Virus record (IMG/VR): IMGVR_UViG_3300020583_000028
Span: 1-36,047 of that record
DNA from: a virus
Reading direction: 5' to 3' (one strand)
DNA: 36,047 nucleotides
Positions 22,474-29,364 of this stretch are shown here, in pieces; positions within the stretch are counted from its first letter, which is position 1; each line of letters opens with the position of its first letter. The position numbers and the translations under genes are program-made. A model generated the notes under the pieces. That model saw only the letters and a program-made list of their open reading frames with translations, was not told the origin of the DNA and ran no database searches.

Positions 22474-22502
22474 GAATCACCAGTCACGAATCACCAATCA
22501 CG
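22470..22502. repeat. family C repeat, between ATPase and the next gene
   Basis: TCACGAATCACCAGTCACGAATCACC units. It begins just at the ATPase stop codon (22498) and ends in the GTG start of the 71-residue gene (22473). Confidence 0.8.
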
Positions 22503-24324
22503 CTTTCTGTACTTGCACTTTCATTTCCGGGACTTCCTGAAAGCCGTCCGGCTCCAGGGTTAAAAAACCCATTTCGGTTAGGCGGTTCAACGGCTTGTAC
22601 AGGTTAGTGGTGGGTTGATCGCAGCCGCGGCGCTTTAATTCCTTTTGCACCGTGGGACCGTTGCGCGCCTGCTTGAAATAGCCTTCATGGACCAGGCGCG
22701 CGATGCGTCCGATGATCGTGGAATCGTCCATCTCCACGGTTTGCCGCTCCACCTTGACGCGCAGTTCCGGCCGGCGGGTGAGCAGTTCCATAATGCCGGG
22801 GTCTTTCTGCGCGCGGTCCACCACGTAGCGATAGATGGCTTCTTTATCGCCGCCGTTGGCGAAACCGTCTGCGGGAAGCGTTACGCCATGCTCGACCGAT
22901 CCGCGGGCAGTGATCACGCCGCGCAAACGACGTACTTCCTTGGCCAGCGCGTCGTGGGCTTCGATCAGCGTTTTGTGTTCCGCTTCTAGCGCTTCGTACT
23001 TTTCTCGCCACATTTTTTCATCGTCCTCGCTTTCAGACGCACGTAAAAGTGTTGCCGATACGGCATCGGAATTTGATTCCTGATCTTCGCTGGAATTTGA
23101 AACGTCGGAATCCGAAGCCCTGTCTCCCGGTAAAGCATTTCTCTCGTGTGGCTCATTTTCGTCCCTTTCTAAAGTTTGGATTTGCAGCAATTGATGCGGC
23201 GCCGGGGACGACGGCGCCGGTTTAGACTCTCGACTGATTTTGAACGCGCGCAGCATTTGCCGCGCGCTGGAAACGCTTTCCTCGCCTTTGGCGATGGCTT
23301 GGGCGTGCAATTCCGAGGACATCCAAGCGGGCTGCACGTACACCTTGGAAACGCGGGCTTCGGGCGTGCGCACGAAGAATTCCCCGATTTTCAAGCGGGC
23401 GATGTCCACCGGGCGAAGCGCGGGCGTAAAGAGGCCCGCTAAGCTGCGATCGATCTCATGCATTTCCGTTTGCACGCCGATGCCCACGATGGAGCAGGCG
23501 CGCAGCATGATCTTGTCCACCGCAGCCATATCCTGCGAATCAAGCCACATGAAGTTTTTATTGGCCCCGGCTTTGCGTACTAGGGTCTCGCAAGCCATCT
23601 TTACCGGGGAGTTTTTTCCTTGGGGCACGAAGTCCTGCGCTTCGGGCACGATCACCCGCACGCCCTTTTCGTGCTGGTACACCCACTCCATCACCGAACG
23701 GATCACTAGGGCTTGCGTTTCCATCGCGTATTCGCGCAGGTCCATCACGTTCAGGCCGGGATGCAGCGTGAGTTTTTTGGTATACGGCAGGCGTGACAGT
23801 TGCGGCATGACGATGTCGAAGTACGCTTTCAGGGACGTGTACACGCCGGCATTGATCCCGCTGACGGGTTTTCGGGTGTACTTCCATTCTCTTTTTTTCT
23901 TCTTTCCGCGCCCCTTTTCGACGTAGTCTCCCTCGCCGTCGAGCAGGGCTTTGATGTTTTCGTGCACGTCTTTCAACGCTTTGGCGATACGCGGTTCCAC
24001 GCAGCAGCGAATAATCCAGGCTTCCTCGAAATTCAGTTTGCGCTGTTGTGATGCTTCCAGGATGGATTTGACCCAGCGCCACAGCGGCTGCTCTTCGTCG
24101 TTGGTAGGTTCGGAAAAGTAAGGGGGAATCATTCGCCCCGTGAGAAATCCCCCCTCGCCTTGTTTGGTGATGAAGGCTACCGCGCGCAGCCCACCACGAA
24201 AGGCGATAGCCTCGAGCGCCGTAGTTTTCCCGGAAAGCTGCGTCTGGCCGAACCACGCCAGATGCCCCGTCTCCGGGATTTCCACGCGCTTTCCGGTGCC
24301 GATTTCCCAGCCGAGTAAAATCAT
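22498..24324 (-). CDS. HerA/FtsK-like P-loop ATPase, candidate genome-packaging motor, 608 aa
   Basis: Walker A is GQTQLSGKTT (residues 26-35), with an unusual extra residue before SGK. The Walker B counterpart is VIVPEAQDF: the acidic Glu is present but the preceding Asp of HerA-type DEA is replaced by Pro. A sensor-like WLDSQD follows, as the ATQ/SQ motif does in HerA. Residues 1-330 are the ATPase core; 340-440 is a Ser/Glu-rich linker; 410-450 is a predicted coiled coil; the last 120 residues look like a winged helix (LTRRPELRVKVE, MGFLTLEPDG). Tailless membrane viruses package DNA with this ATPase class, but theirs are usually much shorter. A transfer or segregation ATPase is the alternative. 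Start follows a family A array. Confidence 0.7.
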   Translation of the reverse strand: MILLGWEIGTGKRVEIPETGHLAWFGQTQLSGKTTALEAIAFRGGLRAVAFITKQGEGGFLTGRMIPPYFSEPTNDEEQPLWRWVKSILEASQQRKLNFEEAWIIRCCVEPRIAKALKDVHENIKALLDGEGDYVEKGRGKKKKREWKYTRKPVSGINAGVYTSLKAYFDIVMPQLSRLPYTKKLTLHPGLNVMDLREYAMETQALVIRSVMEWVYQHEKGVRVIVPEAQDFVPQGKNSPVKMACETLVRKAGANKNFMWLDSQDMAAVDKIMLRACSIVGIGVQTEMHEIDRSLAGLFTPALRPVDIARLKIGEFFVRTPEARVSKVYVQPAWMSSELHAQAIAKGEESVSSARQMLRAFKISRESKPAPSSPAPHQLLQIQTLERDENEPHERNALPGDRASDSDVSNSSEDQESNSDAVSATLLRASESEDDEKMWREKYEALEAEHKTLIEAHDALAKEVRRLRGVITARGSVEHGVTLPADGFANGGDKEAIYRYVVDRAQKDPGIMELLTRRPELRVKVERQTVEMDDSTIIGRIARLVHEGYFKQARNGPTVQKELKRRGCDQPTTNLYKPLNRLTEMGFLTLEPDGFQEVPEMKVQVQKA

Positions 24325-24393
24325 TTCTAGATTCTCGATGTTGGATGTTAGAGGTTTGATCCACCATCTAATCTCTAAACTCTAACTTCCAGA
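24325..24393. repeat. gene-boundary repeat, family A, hairpin
   Basis: Units TCTAGATTCTCGATGTTGG and GTTAGAGGTTTGATCC meet complementary TCTAATCTCTAAACTCTAACTTCC units. It abuts the start codon of the ATPase (24324) on one side and the stop of the 58-residue gene (24396) on the other. Confidence 0.8.
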
Positions 24394-24395
24394 AT

Positions 24396-24572
24396 TCAAT
24401 CTTCCCCCGGCTCCCGCCTTTGCGATGGCGCTGCTACGGCGGACTTGCCCGCCGTTGCCCGGATTTTTGGAACAGGAATAGAGCGCACCGTGATGGTCAA
24501 CCGCTGGCCCATCTTGTCCGCCAAGGTGTACATTTTTTTCACCAGCTTCGCGAATTCTTCCTGATCCGTCAT
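24396..24572 (-). CDS. small basic helical protein, 58 aa
   Basis: An overlooked short gene: ATG at 24572, TGA at 24396. The N-terminal 30 residues are helical (DQEEFAKLVKKMYTLADKM) followed by a strand RLTITVRSIPV; the rest is basic and low complexity. It fills the space between two repeat arrays exactly (family C upstream, family A downstream) and the reading frame has coding-like composition. Function unknown. Confidence 0.55.
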   Translation of the reverse strand: MTDQEEFAKLVKKMYTLADKMGQRLTITVRSIPVPKIRATAGKSAVAAPSQRREPGED

Positions 24573-24584
24573 GGGTTTAGCTTT

Positions 24585-24640
24585 TCACGAATCACGAATC
24601 ACCCTTCCTTCGTCAGGGCAAGCTACTCACGAATCACGAT
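24585..24640. repeat. family C repeat, two clusters
   Basis: TCACGAATCACGAATCACCC at 24585-24604 and CTCACGAATCACGATA at 24627-24642, separated by 22 unrelated bases. It separates the 148- and 58-residue genes. Confidence 0.75.
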
Positions 24641-25080
24641 ACCAAACGCGGCTTTCCCTCTTCCGGCTTGGCGTAGCCTAGCTGCCAGGCGCGGCGGCGC
24701 ATACTGACGCGCTGCGCGAAGGTCATGGCGAAAAATGTGGTGTGCATATCGTTCGGCGCGGTCTCGGACATCTGGCTCATGCCTTGCCGCGCCTGGCGCG
24801 TTAGCTCGGTGGCATGGTTCAGGAGCACGTGATCCGCCCATCCCTGCGGCGGCCACAATGGGAAGGCGCGGCCGCAATGCTCGCAGCACTGTATTTCGCC
24901 GGCGCAGATTTCGGCGATCCAATCGATCCCGCGCGCGTTCAGCGATTCGTCAAACTCCACCTTAACGATTTGATTGTCGCGAAGCCAAGCCGGTTCGGAA
25001 TCGTGATCTGTGATTCGTGATTCGTGTTTCGTGGAGACTTTGTCGTTTGGATTCACTGCAAGCCATCCTCGGCGTAGCAT
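24634..25080 (-). CDS. zinc-finger-like protein, up to 148 aa
   Basis: The frame is open from the ATG at 25080 to 24634, but residues 17-28 (KHESRITDHDSE) are a translated family C array, so the real start may be later, or the repeat has been absorbed into the gene. The conserved-looking body begins at about residue 30: a beta strand IVKVEFDE, then CCEHCGRAFPLWPPQGWADHVLLNH, a C2H2-type finger. The C-terminal third is helical and basic (MTFAQRVSMRRRAWQLGY). Could be a DNA-binding factor. Its start overlaps the upstream stop by 28 bases. Confidence 0.6.
   Translation of the reverse strand: MLRRGWLAVNPNDKVSTKHESRITDHDSEPAWLRDNQIVKVEFDESLNARGIDWIAEICAGEIQCCEHCGRAFPLWPPQGWADHVLLNHATELTRQARQGMSQMSETAPNDMHTTFFAMTFAQRVSMRRRAWQLGYAKPEEGKPRLVS
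24999..25034. repeat. family C repeat at the start of the zinc-finger gene
   Basis: AATCGTGATCTGTGATTCGTGATT-type units. In the minus-strand frame it reads as part of the 148-residue protein; if the gene starts downstream, it is a leader repeat like the others. Confidence 0.75.
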
Positions 25081-25433
25081 CGCCCATCGTCGCGCGGCTT
25101 CCAGGAACGCACGCCGTTCGGCATTCCAGTCGGCGAAGCGGACGTGGTGAATTCCTCGGCGCAGGTGATTCCCAGAGCCTTATCAGTTTCCGTGGGCACC
25201 GCGCGGCGAATGCCGAGCTCGGCGCGGTACACGGACATTTGCTTGATGTAGTACCATTCCTCGTCTTTCATCTGTTTTAGCAACTCGGCCATACTGCGCG
25301 CGTGGAACGCTTCGGCATTTTCCGCGGCTTGGCGCATTTCGTCAATCTTGATCGCCCCAGGCGCCAGGCCGATGGCGATGCCCAAAAGAATCCAGAGCAC
25401 CGCCTGAATCGTTTTCTTGGTTGGGTTTTCCAT
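25053..25433 (-). CDS. one-span membrane protein, 126 aa
   Basis: ATG at 25433 with GGGAGG nine bases upstream, so a well-translated gene. Residues 10-30 are hydrophobic (AVLWILLGIAIGLAPGAI), then a helical charged section (ENAEAFHARSMAELLKQMKDEEW) and a polar end with two Cys. N-terminal anchor with a cytoplasmic or periplasmic helical domain. The start is four bases from the previous stop. Confidence 0.7.
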   Translation of the reverse strand: MENPTKKTIQAVLWILLGIAIGLAPGAIKIDEMRQAAENAEAFHARSMAELLKQMKDEEWYYIKQMSVYRAELGIRRAVPTETDKALGITCAEEFTTSASPTGMPNGVRSWKPRDDGRCYAEDGLQ

Positions 25434-25436
25434 TTC

Positions 25437-25718
25437 TCACATCCTCCCTTTCTCATAATGCTGATCCAAGAGTTGCAGTGCTTTGATCAGCATTGCGCGT
25501 AAATCGTGCTTCCCCCAAAAAGTTACGGCGCTAGAATCATCGTCACCGGGGCGGTGAATAAACGGCCCTTTGTGAATCGTCATCCCGCCGGATGGGACTT
25601 CGGTGGTAACAGGCAATTCAAGAAAGAAGCGCACGCCTGTAAACTTTTGGCCTTCCACTTCCTTGACGATGATCTCCACGCGATCCGTCATTTCTTCGGC
25701 GTAGACATTTACTCGCAT
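25437..25718 (-). CDS. hypothetical phage protein, 93 aa
   Basis: Beta-rich sequence with MRVNVYAEEMTDRVEIIVKE, then FTGVRFFLELP, a charged loop DDDSSAVTFWG and a helix LRAMLIKALQLLDQHYE. I have seen this general pattern in small soluble proteins from several phages but cannot name a function. No membrane span. Between a family A/B array upstream and the well-translated gene downstream. Confidence 0.7.
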   Translation of the reverse strand: MRVNVYAEEMTDRVEIIVKEVEGQKFTGVRFFLELPVTTEVPSGGMTIHKGPFIHRPGDDDSSAVTFWGKHDLRAMLIKALQLLDQHYEKGRM

Positions 25719-25727
25719 CTGTTTTTC

Positions 25728-25777
25728 AAACCTCCAATTTCAAACTTCCAAGCTCTAGCGGCTAGTGATTAGTGGTC
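25728..25777. repeat. mixed gene-boundary repeat, family A then family B
   Basis: AAACCTCCAATTTCAAACTTCC (family A half) is followed by AGCTCTAGCGGCTAGTGATTAGTGG (family B). This is the only place I see two families joined end to end, suggesting insertion of one next to the other. Confidence 0.65.
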
Positions 25778-26047
25778 GTTCAAAACCTCGAACACATGGA
25801 ATACAAATGATCTGCCCGATTCTTCGGAGATCTGAAAGGTGCCGATATAATCGAATTTTCCAGGGCCTATTTCTGACCCGGTTGGATGAATCTGGAACCA
25901 TCGTGCTTCAGGCGGTGCACTGGGATCGACCATCACCCATAGGCAAGGCTTTCCACCTTGTAGCTGCATGCAGAGAATCTCTGCGCCTTTGGGCATCTGC
26001 CAAACCATTGACACAGTGCCGCCGAATTGGTATTTCCAGATTTTCAC
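25769..26047 (-). CDS. DUF7352-like small beta protein, 92 aa
   Basis: Starts at GTG 26047 (GTGAAAATCTGG, the same first codons as the gene at 29822). KIWKYQFGG, VWQMPKGAEILCMQLQGGKPCLWVMVDP, YIGTFQ and FVFHVFE match the small beta domain I know as DUF7352 from phages and soil bacteria. Role unknown, possibly metabolic regulation or host takeover. No membrane span. Confidence 0.7.
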   Translation of the reverse strand: MKIWKYQFGGTVSMVWQMPKGAEILCMQLQGGKPCLWVMVDPSAPPEARWFQIHPTGSEIGPGKFDYIGTFQISEESGRSFVFHVFEVLNDH

Positions 26048-26111
26048 AGGTCACCCGTCATCGGCTGCGCCTTGGCCAGCACCATCCCTGCGAAGGCGCT
26101 GCGGCGGGCCA

Positions 26112-26399
26112 CTAGGCGCTTGTCGAAGTCGGAGGCTCCGGTTTTGGCGCGTAGCCTTCGGGGACGCCGGTCACGATTCCCAGACGCTCCAGCGCGCCCG
26201 CCGTCGCCGCTTCCGGCTCCTTCGGCGGTTTCGCGGTCGTTTCGCCAATCAGCAAACGCTCTTGTTCGGCGTCCGCGCTTTGCAAGCGATTCACTAGGGC
26301 TACAAACCGTATCCCCTTCTCCGTCACGCCTTCCCAGACGCGCAGGTTCAGCCCGTTCAGAACCAGCGTTTTCGTGGTGCTCTCCATCGTGGCTTTCAT
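26112..26399 (-). CDS. small protein with Pro-rich tail, 95 aa
   Basis: ATG at 26399 has AAGGGGG seven bases upstream, which rules out the longer frames that run through the family C array. Residues 12-45 form a small beta section (KTLVLNGLNLRVWEGVTEKGIRFVALVNRL); residues 60-95 are Lys/Glu/Pro/Ala-rich. No recognised family. The gap 26048-26111 holds nothing that I can identify. Confidence 0.65.
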   Translation of the reverse strand: MKATMESTTKTLVLNGLNLRVWEGVTEKGIRFVALVNRLQSADAEQERLLIGETTAKPPKEPEAATAGALERLGIVTGVPEGYAPKPEPPTSTSA

Positions 26400-26418
26400 G
26401 TGTAACCCCCTTAAGATT

Positions 26419-26454
26419 TGTGACTCGTGACTGGTGACTGGTGACTGGTGAAAA
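26419..26454. repeat. gene-boundary repeat, family C variant (GTGACTGGT type)
   Basis: GTGACTCGTGACTGGTGACTGGTGACTGG units, with C to G changes that make it intermediate between families B and C. It lies just upstream of the strong ribosome site of the 95-residue gene. Confidence 0.75.
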
Positions 26455-26506
26455 TTGCAAAGCAACCTCTTGACGCTGGAACCACTCGTCCGCCTTCCAA
26501 ACCAGA

Positions 26507-26761
26507 TCATGCCCGATGCGGAGAAACTGTTTCCACATCCACCGTTTCGTTCGCGCTTTCAAGTTGGGTTCCATTATTCAAACTCGCTTTCCGCCTGGAC
26601 ACTTCCTTGTTCAGTACGTCCCGGATCCACCAGGACACCGACCGCGAATCTAACGCCGCAACTTCCCGGTAGGCTTCCCGCTCTTCCGGCTTCACTGAAA
26701 ACGAGCAGTACAGCCATTCGCCACTAGATCGCTTGATTGGTTTTTGTGTTCTCTTGGCCAT
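26507..26761 (-). CDS. ribbon-helix-helix (Arc/MetJ-like) regulator candidate, 84 aa
   Basis: ATG at 26761 with AAGGA nine bases upstream and a strong promoter at 26796-26824. Residues 14-55 match a ribbon-helix-helix domain: a strand WLYCSFSVKPEE, a helix EEREAYREVAALDS and a second helix VSWWIRDVLNKEV. The basic first ten residues and the polar tail are typical additions. Such proteins bind DNA as dimers and repress early promoters; the TGCCAGGCA site at its own start point is a plausible operator. Confidence 0.65.
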   Translation of the reverse strand: MAKRTQKPIKRSSGEWLYCSFSVKPEEREAYREVAALDSRSVSWWIRDVLNKEVSRRKASLNNGTQLESANETVDVETVSPHRA

Positions 26762-26780
26762 TTCCGTTTTCCTTAGTCTC

Positions 26781-26790
26781 TTGCCAGGCA
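26781..26790. promoter_or_regulatory. possible operator TTGCCAGGCA over the transcription start
   Basis: A near-palindrome (TGCCAGGCA) overlaps the predicted start point of the regulator promoter. The same nonamer occurs at 31189-31197 in the divergent control region. Shared site suggests one repressor for both promoters. Confidence 0.4.
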
Positions 26791-26795
26791 GAGAC

Positions 26796-26824
26796 AGTAT
26801 GCCTTATTATTTATCTTTTGTCAA
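26796..26824 (-). promoter_or_regulatory. strong sigma70-type promoter of the ribbon-helix-helix gene
   Basis: Minus strand: consensus TTGACA (26819-26824), 17 bases, CATACT (26796-26801). The spacer and upstream 40 bases are AT-rich. Predicted start near 26789. One of the two best promoters in the window. Confidence 0.75.
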
Positions 26825-26861
26825 GATATATTTCTTTAATAAGACAATCCCGAAATTCGCT

Positions 26862-27110
26862 CTAGATGTCACGCTTCGATAGTTCCTTCTCGATTAGACC
26901 GCGAAGCCCTCCCGGGATCGCCTTTAGCCGTTCATGGATCGCCAGAGGTAGCCGGATACGTAGTTCGGGATTGAGACGGTTATAATCAGCGATTTCAGTT
27001 TTATGGTTTACCCTGTAAGTCTTGCTGTGCTTACGATGCTGTTCCGGATGGGCTTTCTTATACTTTACATTAGCTTTACGCCTTGATTGCTTTTCCTTCT
27101 CATTGCGCAT
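26862..27110 (-). CDS. basic DNA-binding-like protein, 82 aa
   Basis: ATG at 27110 preceded by GCGGGGGAA. Residues 1-45 are extremely basic and patterned (KEKQSRRKANVKYKKAHPEQHRKHSKTY), resembling the tandem zincless basic repeats of some HNH-type proteins without their catalytic residues; residues 48-82 form a helix pair (ELRIRLPLAIHERLKAIPGG, LIEKELSK) that could be a ribbon-helix-helix. Its promoter contains a 12-bp palindrome between the hexamers, so autoregulation is likely. It lies next to the origin-like region and may bind it. Confidence 0.65.
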   Translation of the reverse strand: MRNEKEKQSRRKANVKYKKAHPEQHRKHSKTYRVNHKTEIADYNRLNPELRIRLPLAIHERLKAIPGGLRGLIEKELSKRDI

Positions 27111-27127
27111 AAATTCCCCCGCGCAAA

Positions 27128-27156
27128 TCTATATCACGCGCGTGAGGGTGCGTCAA
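27128..27156 (-). promoter_or_regulatory. promoter with palindromic operator in the spacer
   Basis: Minus strand TTGACG (27151-27156), 17 bases, TATAGA (27128-27133). The spacer holds the perfect 12-bp palindrome TCACGCGCGTGA (27134-27145), in position to block polymerase. GCGCGTGAGGG occurs twice, at 27138-27148 and 27167-27177, extending the operator. The start of the 82-residue gene lies about 14 bases downstream of the predicted start point. Confidence 0.7.
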
Positions 27157-27239
27157 CCGGTCGGGCGCGCGTGAGGGGAGAAAGCACACCCACGCGCAAT
27201 GGGAGGTTTCGCCCCTTTCGCCCCTCGGACAGATGCCTA

Positions 27240-27700
27240 TAAATAAACAAAAAAACAACTTCTTCTCTCTCTCTTTATTACCCTTATTCTGTGCGAGCCT
27301 CTTGGAATATCGCACCTCGGCGCACGCTTTTTATAGCAACTTACTGATGGTAAATATGTTAACACTTTCGCCCTTTATTCCCTTTTTCAAAAATAGCCCG
27401 CAACTTATTGATTCTTCGTGGAAATGCAGTGTGTCAACGCACACACAGTGGCCACTTCGCCTTTTCTTCACTTGTGCGCGTGTTGTGCGCTTACATTTGC
27501 GCACACCGCACATAGTTTGCAGTGTATTGAAAATAGGGCGGTTAAAAATAGAGTTGTGCGGGGCCTAAAAATGCCATAGACAGGAAAGGACTTACGGGAG
27601 CGAAATCGCACATCTTTTCGGAAATGCCGCACCTGTTATGTGGTTTGTTTTCAAGAGGTGTGTGCGGCGTGAAAATGCCTGTGCGGGCCTGTTTTACGGT
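27240..27700. other. AT-rich iteron-like region, candidate replication origin
   Basis: This is the longest stretch without a convincing gene (27111-27739). It is AT-rich in 27240-27440 and carries many copies of TGTGCG or its complement CGCACA: 27290, 27473, 27484, 27501-27505, 27508, 27555, 27606, 27661 and 27680, with further CGCACC copies at 27311 and 27628. Clustered short repeats beside a DnaB-like helicase gene and an AT-rich tract is the layout of an iteron-type origin. Open frames here (for example 27233-27568) have no coding character. A direct search for Rep protein or a nick site was not possible. Confidence 0.5.
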
Positions 27701-27719
27701 TAAAAATCGGTTGGCTGAG

Positions 27720-27739
27720 AATGTCGGCGCGCCGACATT
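27720..27739. repeat. perfect 20-bp palindrome at the end of the helicase gene
   Basis: AATGTCGGCGCGCCGACATT, with no loop bases and an AscI-type GGCGCGCC centre. It ends exactly one base before the helicase stop codon (27740-27742 on the minus strand). It could be a protein-binding dyad, a cruciform or a terminator stem, though no T-run follows on the minus strand. Confidence 0.8.
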
Positions 27740-29107
27740 TTAGGGAAGGGAACCTATCTTTTTCTTAATGCGGTACACTTGGTAGCGGCTTAAATGTAGA
27801 TCGTCGGCTATTTCCGTTACTTTCATGCCCATCCCGAACATTTCGATGGCCCGTTTTTCCACCACGTCTTGCAATGCCCGGTGCGTGAACACCGATCCGC
27901 CCAGGGAATCGCTCTCCAGTCGCACTTCGAATGGCAGGACGGCATCGGCATCGTCGCCGCGGTATTTTTCGCAGTGGACTTCGCAGCGCAAAAGCTGATC
28001 CGGGGAATAATCGGAGGGATGGCGCATCATCAAAATCGCGTCTAGAAAATCTTCCCGCTTGGAAGTGCCGCGCTGCGCGCCGCTTTTTCCGGCGTGGTGC
28101 AAAAGTTGCGTAGTGATTCCCTTGTGCCGCAATTCGATCAGCCATTCCTGGGTAGACGCCCAGCCCTCTTCGTCCTCTTTCCCGGTGCGGCACAGGGCGC
28201 TGATATTGTCCAGAACGAGAAACGTGCCTTCCTGCAAATGATCCTCGATCAACCGTTGGCCTTGCAATTCGGCAATGTTGGGCGCGCGCTTGTCGATGGT
28301 GCGGTTGATGAAGTTCATCATGCCTTCTTCCGGCGGTTGCATCCCGTGCGCCTTCACGATCCCTTGCCAGCGGGCTTGCAATTGATTGTGAGGGAGCTCG
28401 CCGTCCACGTACACCACGCGGCGCGCTTTGGGAATTCTCCACTGGCACCACTTCGCCGCGCCGATGGAAATGGAATAGCAGCCGTCCAGCATGAAGTAGG
28501 TTTTTCCGCAACCGCGCCAAGCGTAGAGCATTCCCAATCCTTGCGTGGGTAGGATGGGATCGATCACGAATTCCAGCGGACTTGTGTCCATCGTTAGCAG
28601 TTCGCGTCCGTCGATCAATCGCAGATGGTTTCCGTTGCCATTCGTGGACGCGCGGACGGTGTTCTGAAACTCGGCGTACAGATCATCGTAACTCGTGAAG
28701 TTGTTAGCGGCTCCCGTGACCATTTTTTCGCCGGCGCGCATCATTTGCCGGCGCAAGGATTTGTCGTGGACGATGCTGGCGTAGTGCGACACATTCGATA
28801 CGGAAGGAACTCCATCCATCAATTTGGAAAGGTATCCCACGCCGCCGGCCAGTTCTGTTTTGCGCTGCTCTTCCAGGCGATTGAACAGAGTCAACGTGTC
28901 GATTGCGGTTCCGGCTTCGTGAAGGAAAATCATTTCGTGGAAAATGATTTGGTTTTCAGGCAGCGAAAAATCCGCGGATTTCAGTTTGTCGGTCGCGGCC
29001 TTAAATGCGGCGTCGGTGGGATCGATCAGGATAGCGCCAAGCACGGCCTTTTCCGCTTCGATATTTTTCGGCAGTTCGGGAGCGGGTTGCGCGGCGCTTT
29101 GGGTCAT
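27740..29107 (-). CDS. DnaB-like replicative helicase with RecA-like ATPase and C-terminal HTH, 455 aa
   Basis: Residues 14-130 match the DnaB N-terminal helical domain (IEAEKAVLGAILIDPT, LPENQIIFHEM, IDTLTLFNRLEE, GGVGYLSKLMDGVPS). Residues 185-400 are a RecA-type ATPase of the RepA/AAA_25 style: Walker A LYAWRGCGKTYF, VVYVDGELP, Walker B FLVLDNIS, then TQLLHHAGKSG. So it combines a DnaB-type front with a RepA-type core. Residues 420-452 form a helix-turn-helix ending (EMFGMGMKVTEIADDLHLSRYQVYRIKKK), which may bind the neighbouring origin-like repeats. It unwinds DNA for replication and would load on the virus origin. Start overlaps TGA of an unlikely upstream frame (ATGA); no ribosome site. 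Confidence 0.85.
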   Translation of the reverse strand: MTQSAAQPAPELPKNIEAEKAVLGAILIDPTDAAFKAATDKLKSADFSLPENQIIFHEMIFLHEAGTAIDTLTLFNRLEEQRKTELAGGVGYLSKLMDGVPSVSNVSHYASIVHDKSLRRQMMRAGEKMVTGAANNFTSYDDLYAEFQNTVRASTNGNGNHLRLIDGRELLTMDTSPLEFVIDPILPTQGLGMLYAWRGCGKTYFMLDGCYSISIGAAKWCQWRIPKARRVVYVDGELPHNQLQARWQGIVKAHGMQPPEEGMMNFINRTIDKRAPNIAELQGQRLIEDHLQEGTFLVLDNISALCRTGKEDEEGWASTQEWLIELRHKGITTQLLHHAGKSGAQRGTSKREDFLDAILMMRHPSDYSPDQLLRCEVHCEKYRGDDADAVLPFEVRLESDSLGGSVFTHRALQDVVEKRAIEMFGMGMKVTEIADDLHLSRYQVYRIKKKIGSLP

Positions 29108-29114
29108 GCGGATA

Positions 29115-29172
29115 CCGGAGGTTGGAGATTCGAGGTTGGAGGTTCGATCGGGTCTAACTGCAAACTTCCAAT
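29115..29172. repeat. gene-boundary repeat, family A, ahead of the helicase
   Basis: GGAGGTTGGAGATTCGAGGTTGG units meet TCGATCGGGTCTAACTGC and complementary units. On the minus strand it forms the leader of the helicase gene, ending eight bases before the ATG. Confidence 0.75.
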
Positions 29173-29195
29173 ATCTGATTTTGTTTTTTCCATGA

Positions 29196-29246
29196 TTGCC
29201 AGGACGAAACCGGGGCGCTCCGAGCCTGGCAAGGTAGAGCGCCCCG
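29196..29246 (-). ncRNA. crossing-stem (H-type) pseudoknot candidate
   Basis: Two perfect stems interlock. Stem 1: CGGGGCGCTC (29211-29220) with GAGCGCCCCG (29237-29246), 10 bp. Stem 2: TTGCCAGG (29196-29203) with CCTGGCAA (29225-29232), 8 bp; one arm of each lies within the loop of the other. Read on the minus strand, the way this operon is transcribed, the loops are 4, 4 and 8 bases, which is geometrically sensible. It lies between the small cassette gene and the helicase. It could be a regulatory RNA or replication-control structure. No known riboswitch class was recognised. Confidence 0.6.
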
Positions 29247-29262
29247 ATTCCCTTCGTATGGG

Positions 29263-29298
29263 GCTTGACACCCTGGGCGGACTAGACTCAGGGCAAGC
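29263..29298. other. hairpin next to the pseudoknot
   Basis: GCTTG and CAAGC flank CCCTG and CAGGG with a three-base bulge, giving a 10-bp interrupted stem around a 13-base loop. Together with the pseudoknot it makes 29196-29298 one folded block in which no gene is credible. Confidence 0.5.
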
Positions 29299-29364
29299 GG
29301 AGACGAAAGTACGGGAATCATCTATCGCGGTCAAGAGGGAATCGCCGTGGGTGTTCAAAGAGCC

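Noticed and set aside
22023-26454. CRISPR array
   Set aside because: The short repeats are degenerate, tandem and without unique spacers of regular length; no cas genes are seen.
27233-27568. 111-residue rightward frame in the origin-like region
   Set aside because: Low-complexity, AT-driven composition, no ribosome site, and it runs through the repeat boxes.
29104-29358. 84-residue leftward frame before the helicase
   Set aside because: Although its stop overlaps the helicase ATG, it is Ser/Pro-rich, contains a family A array and runs through the pseudoknot; no ribosome site.
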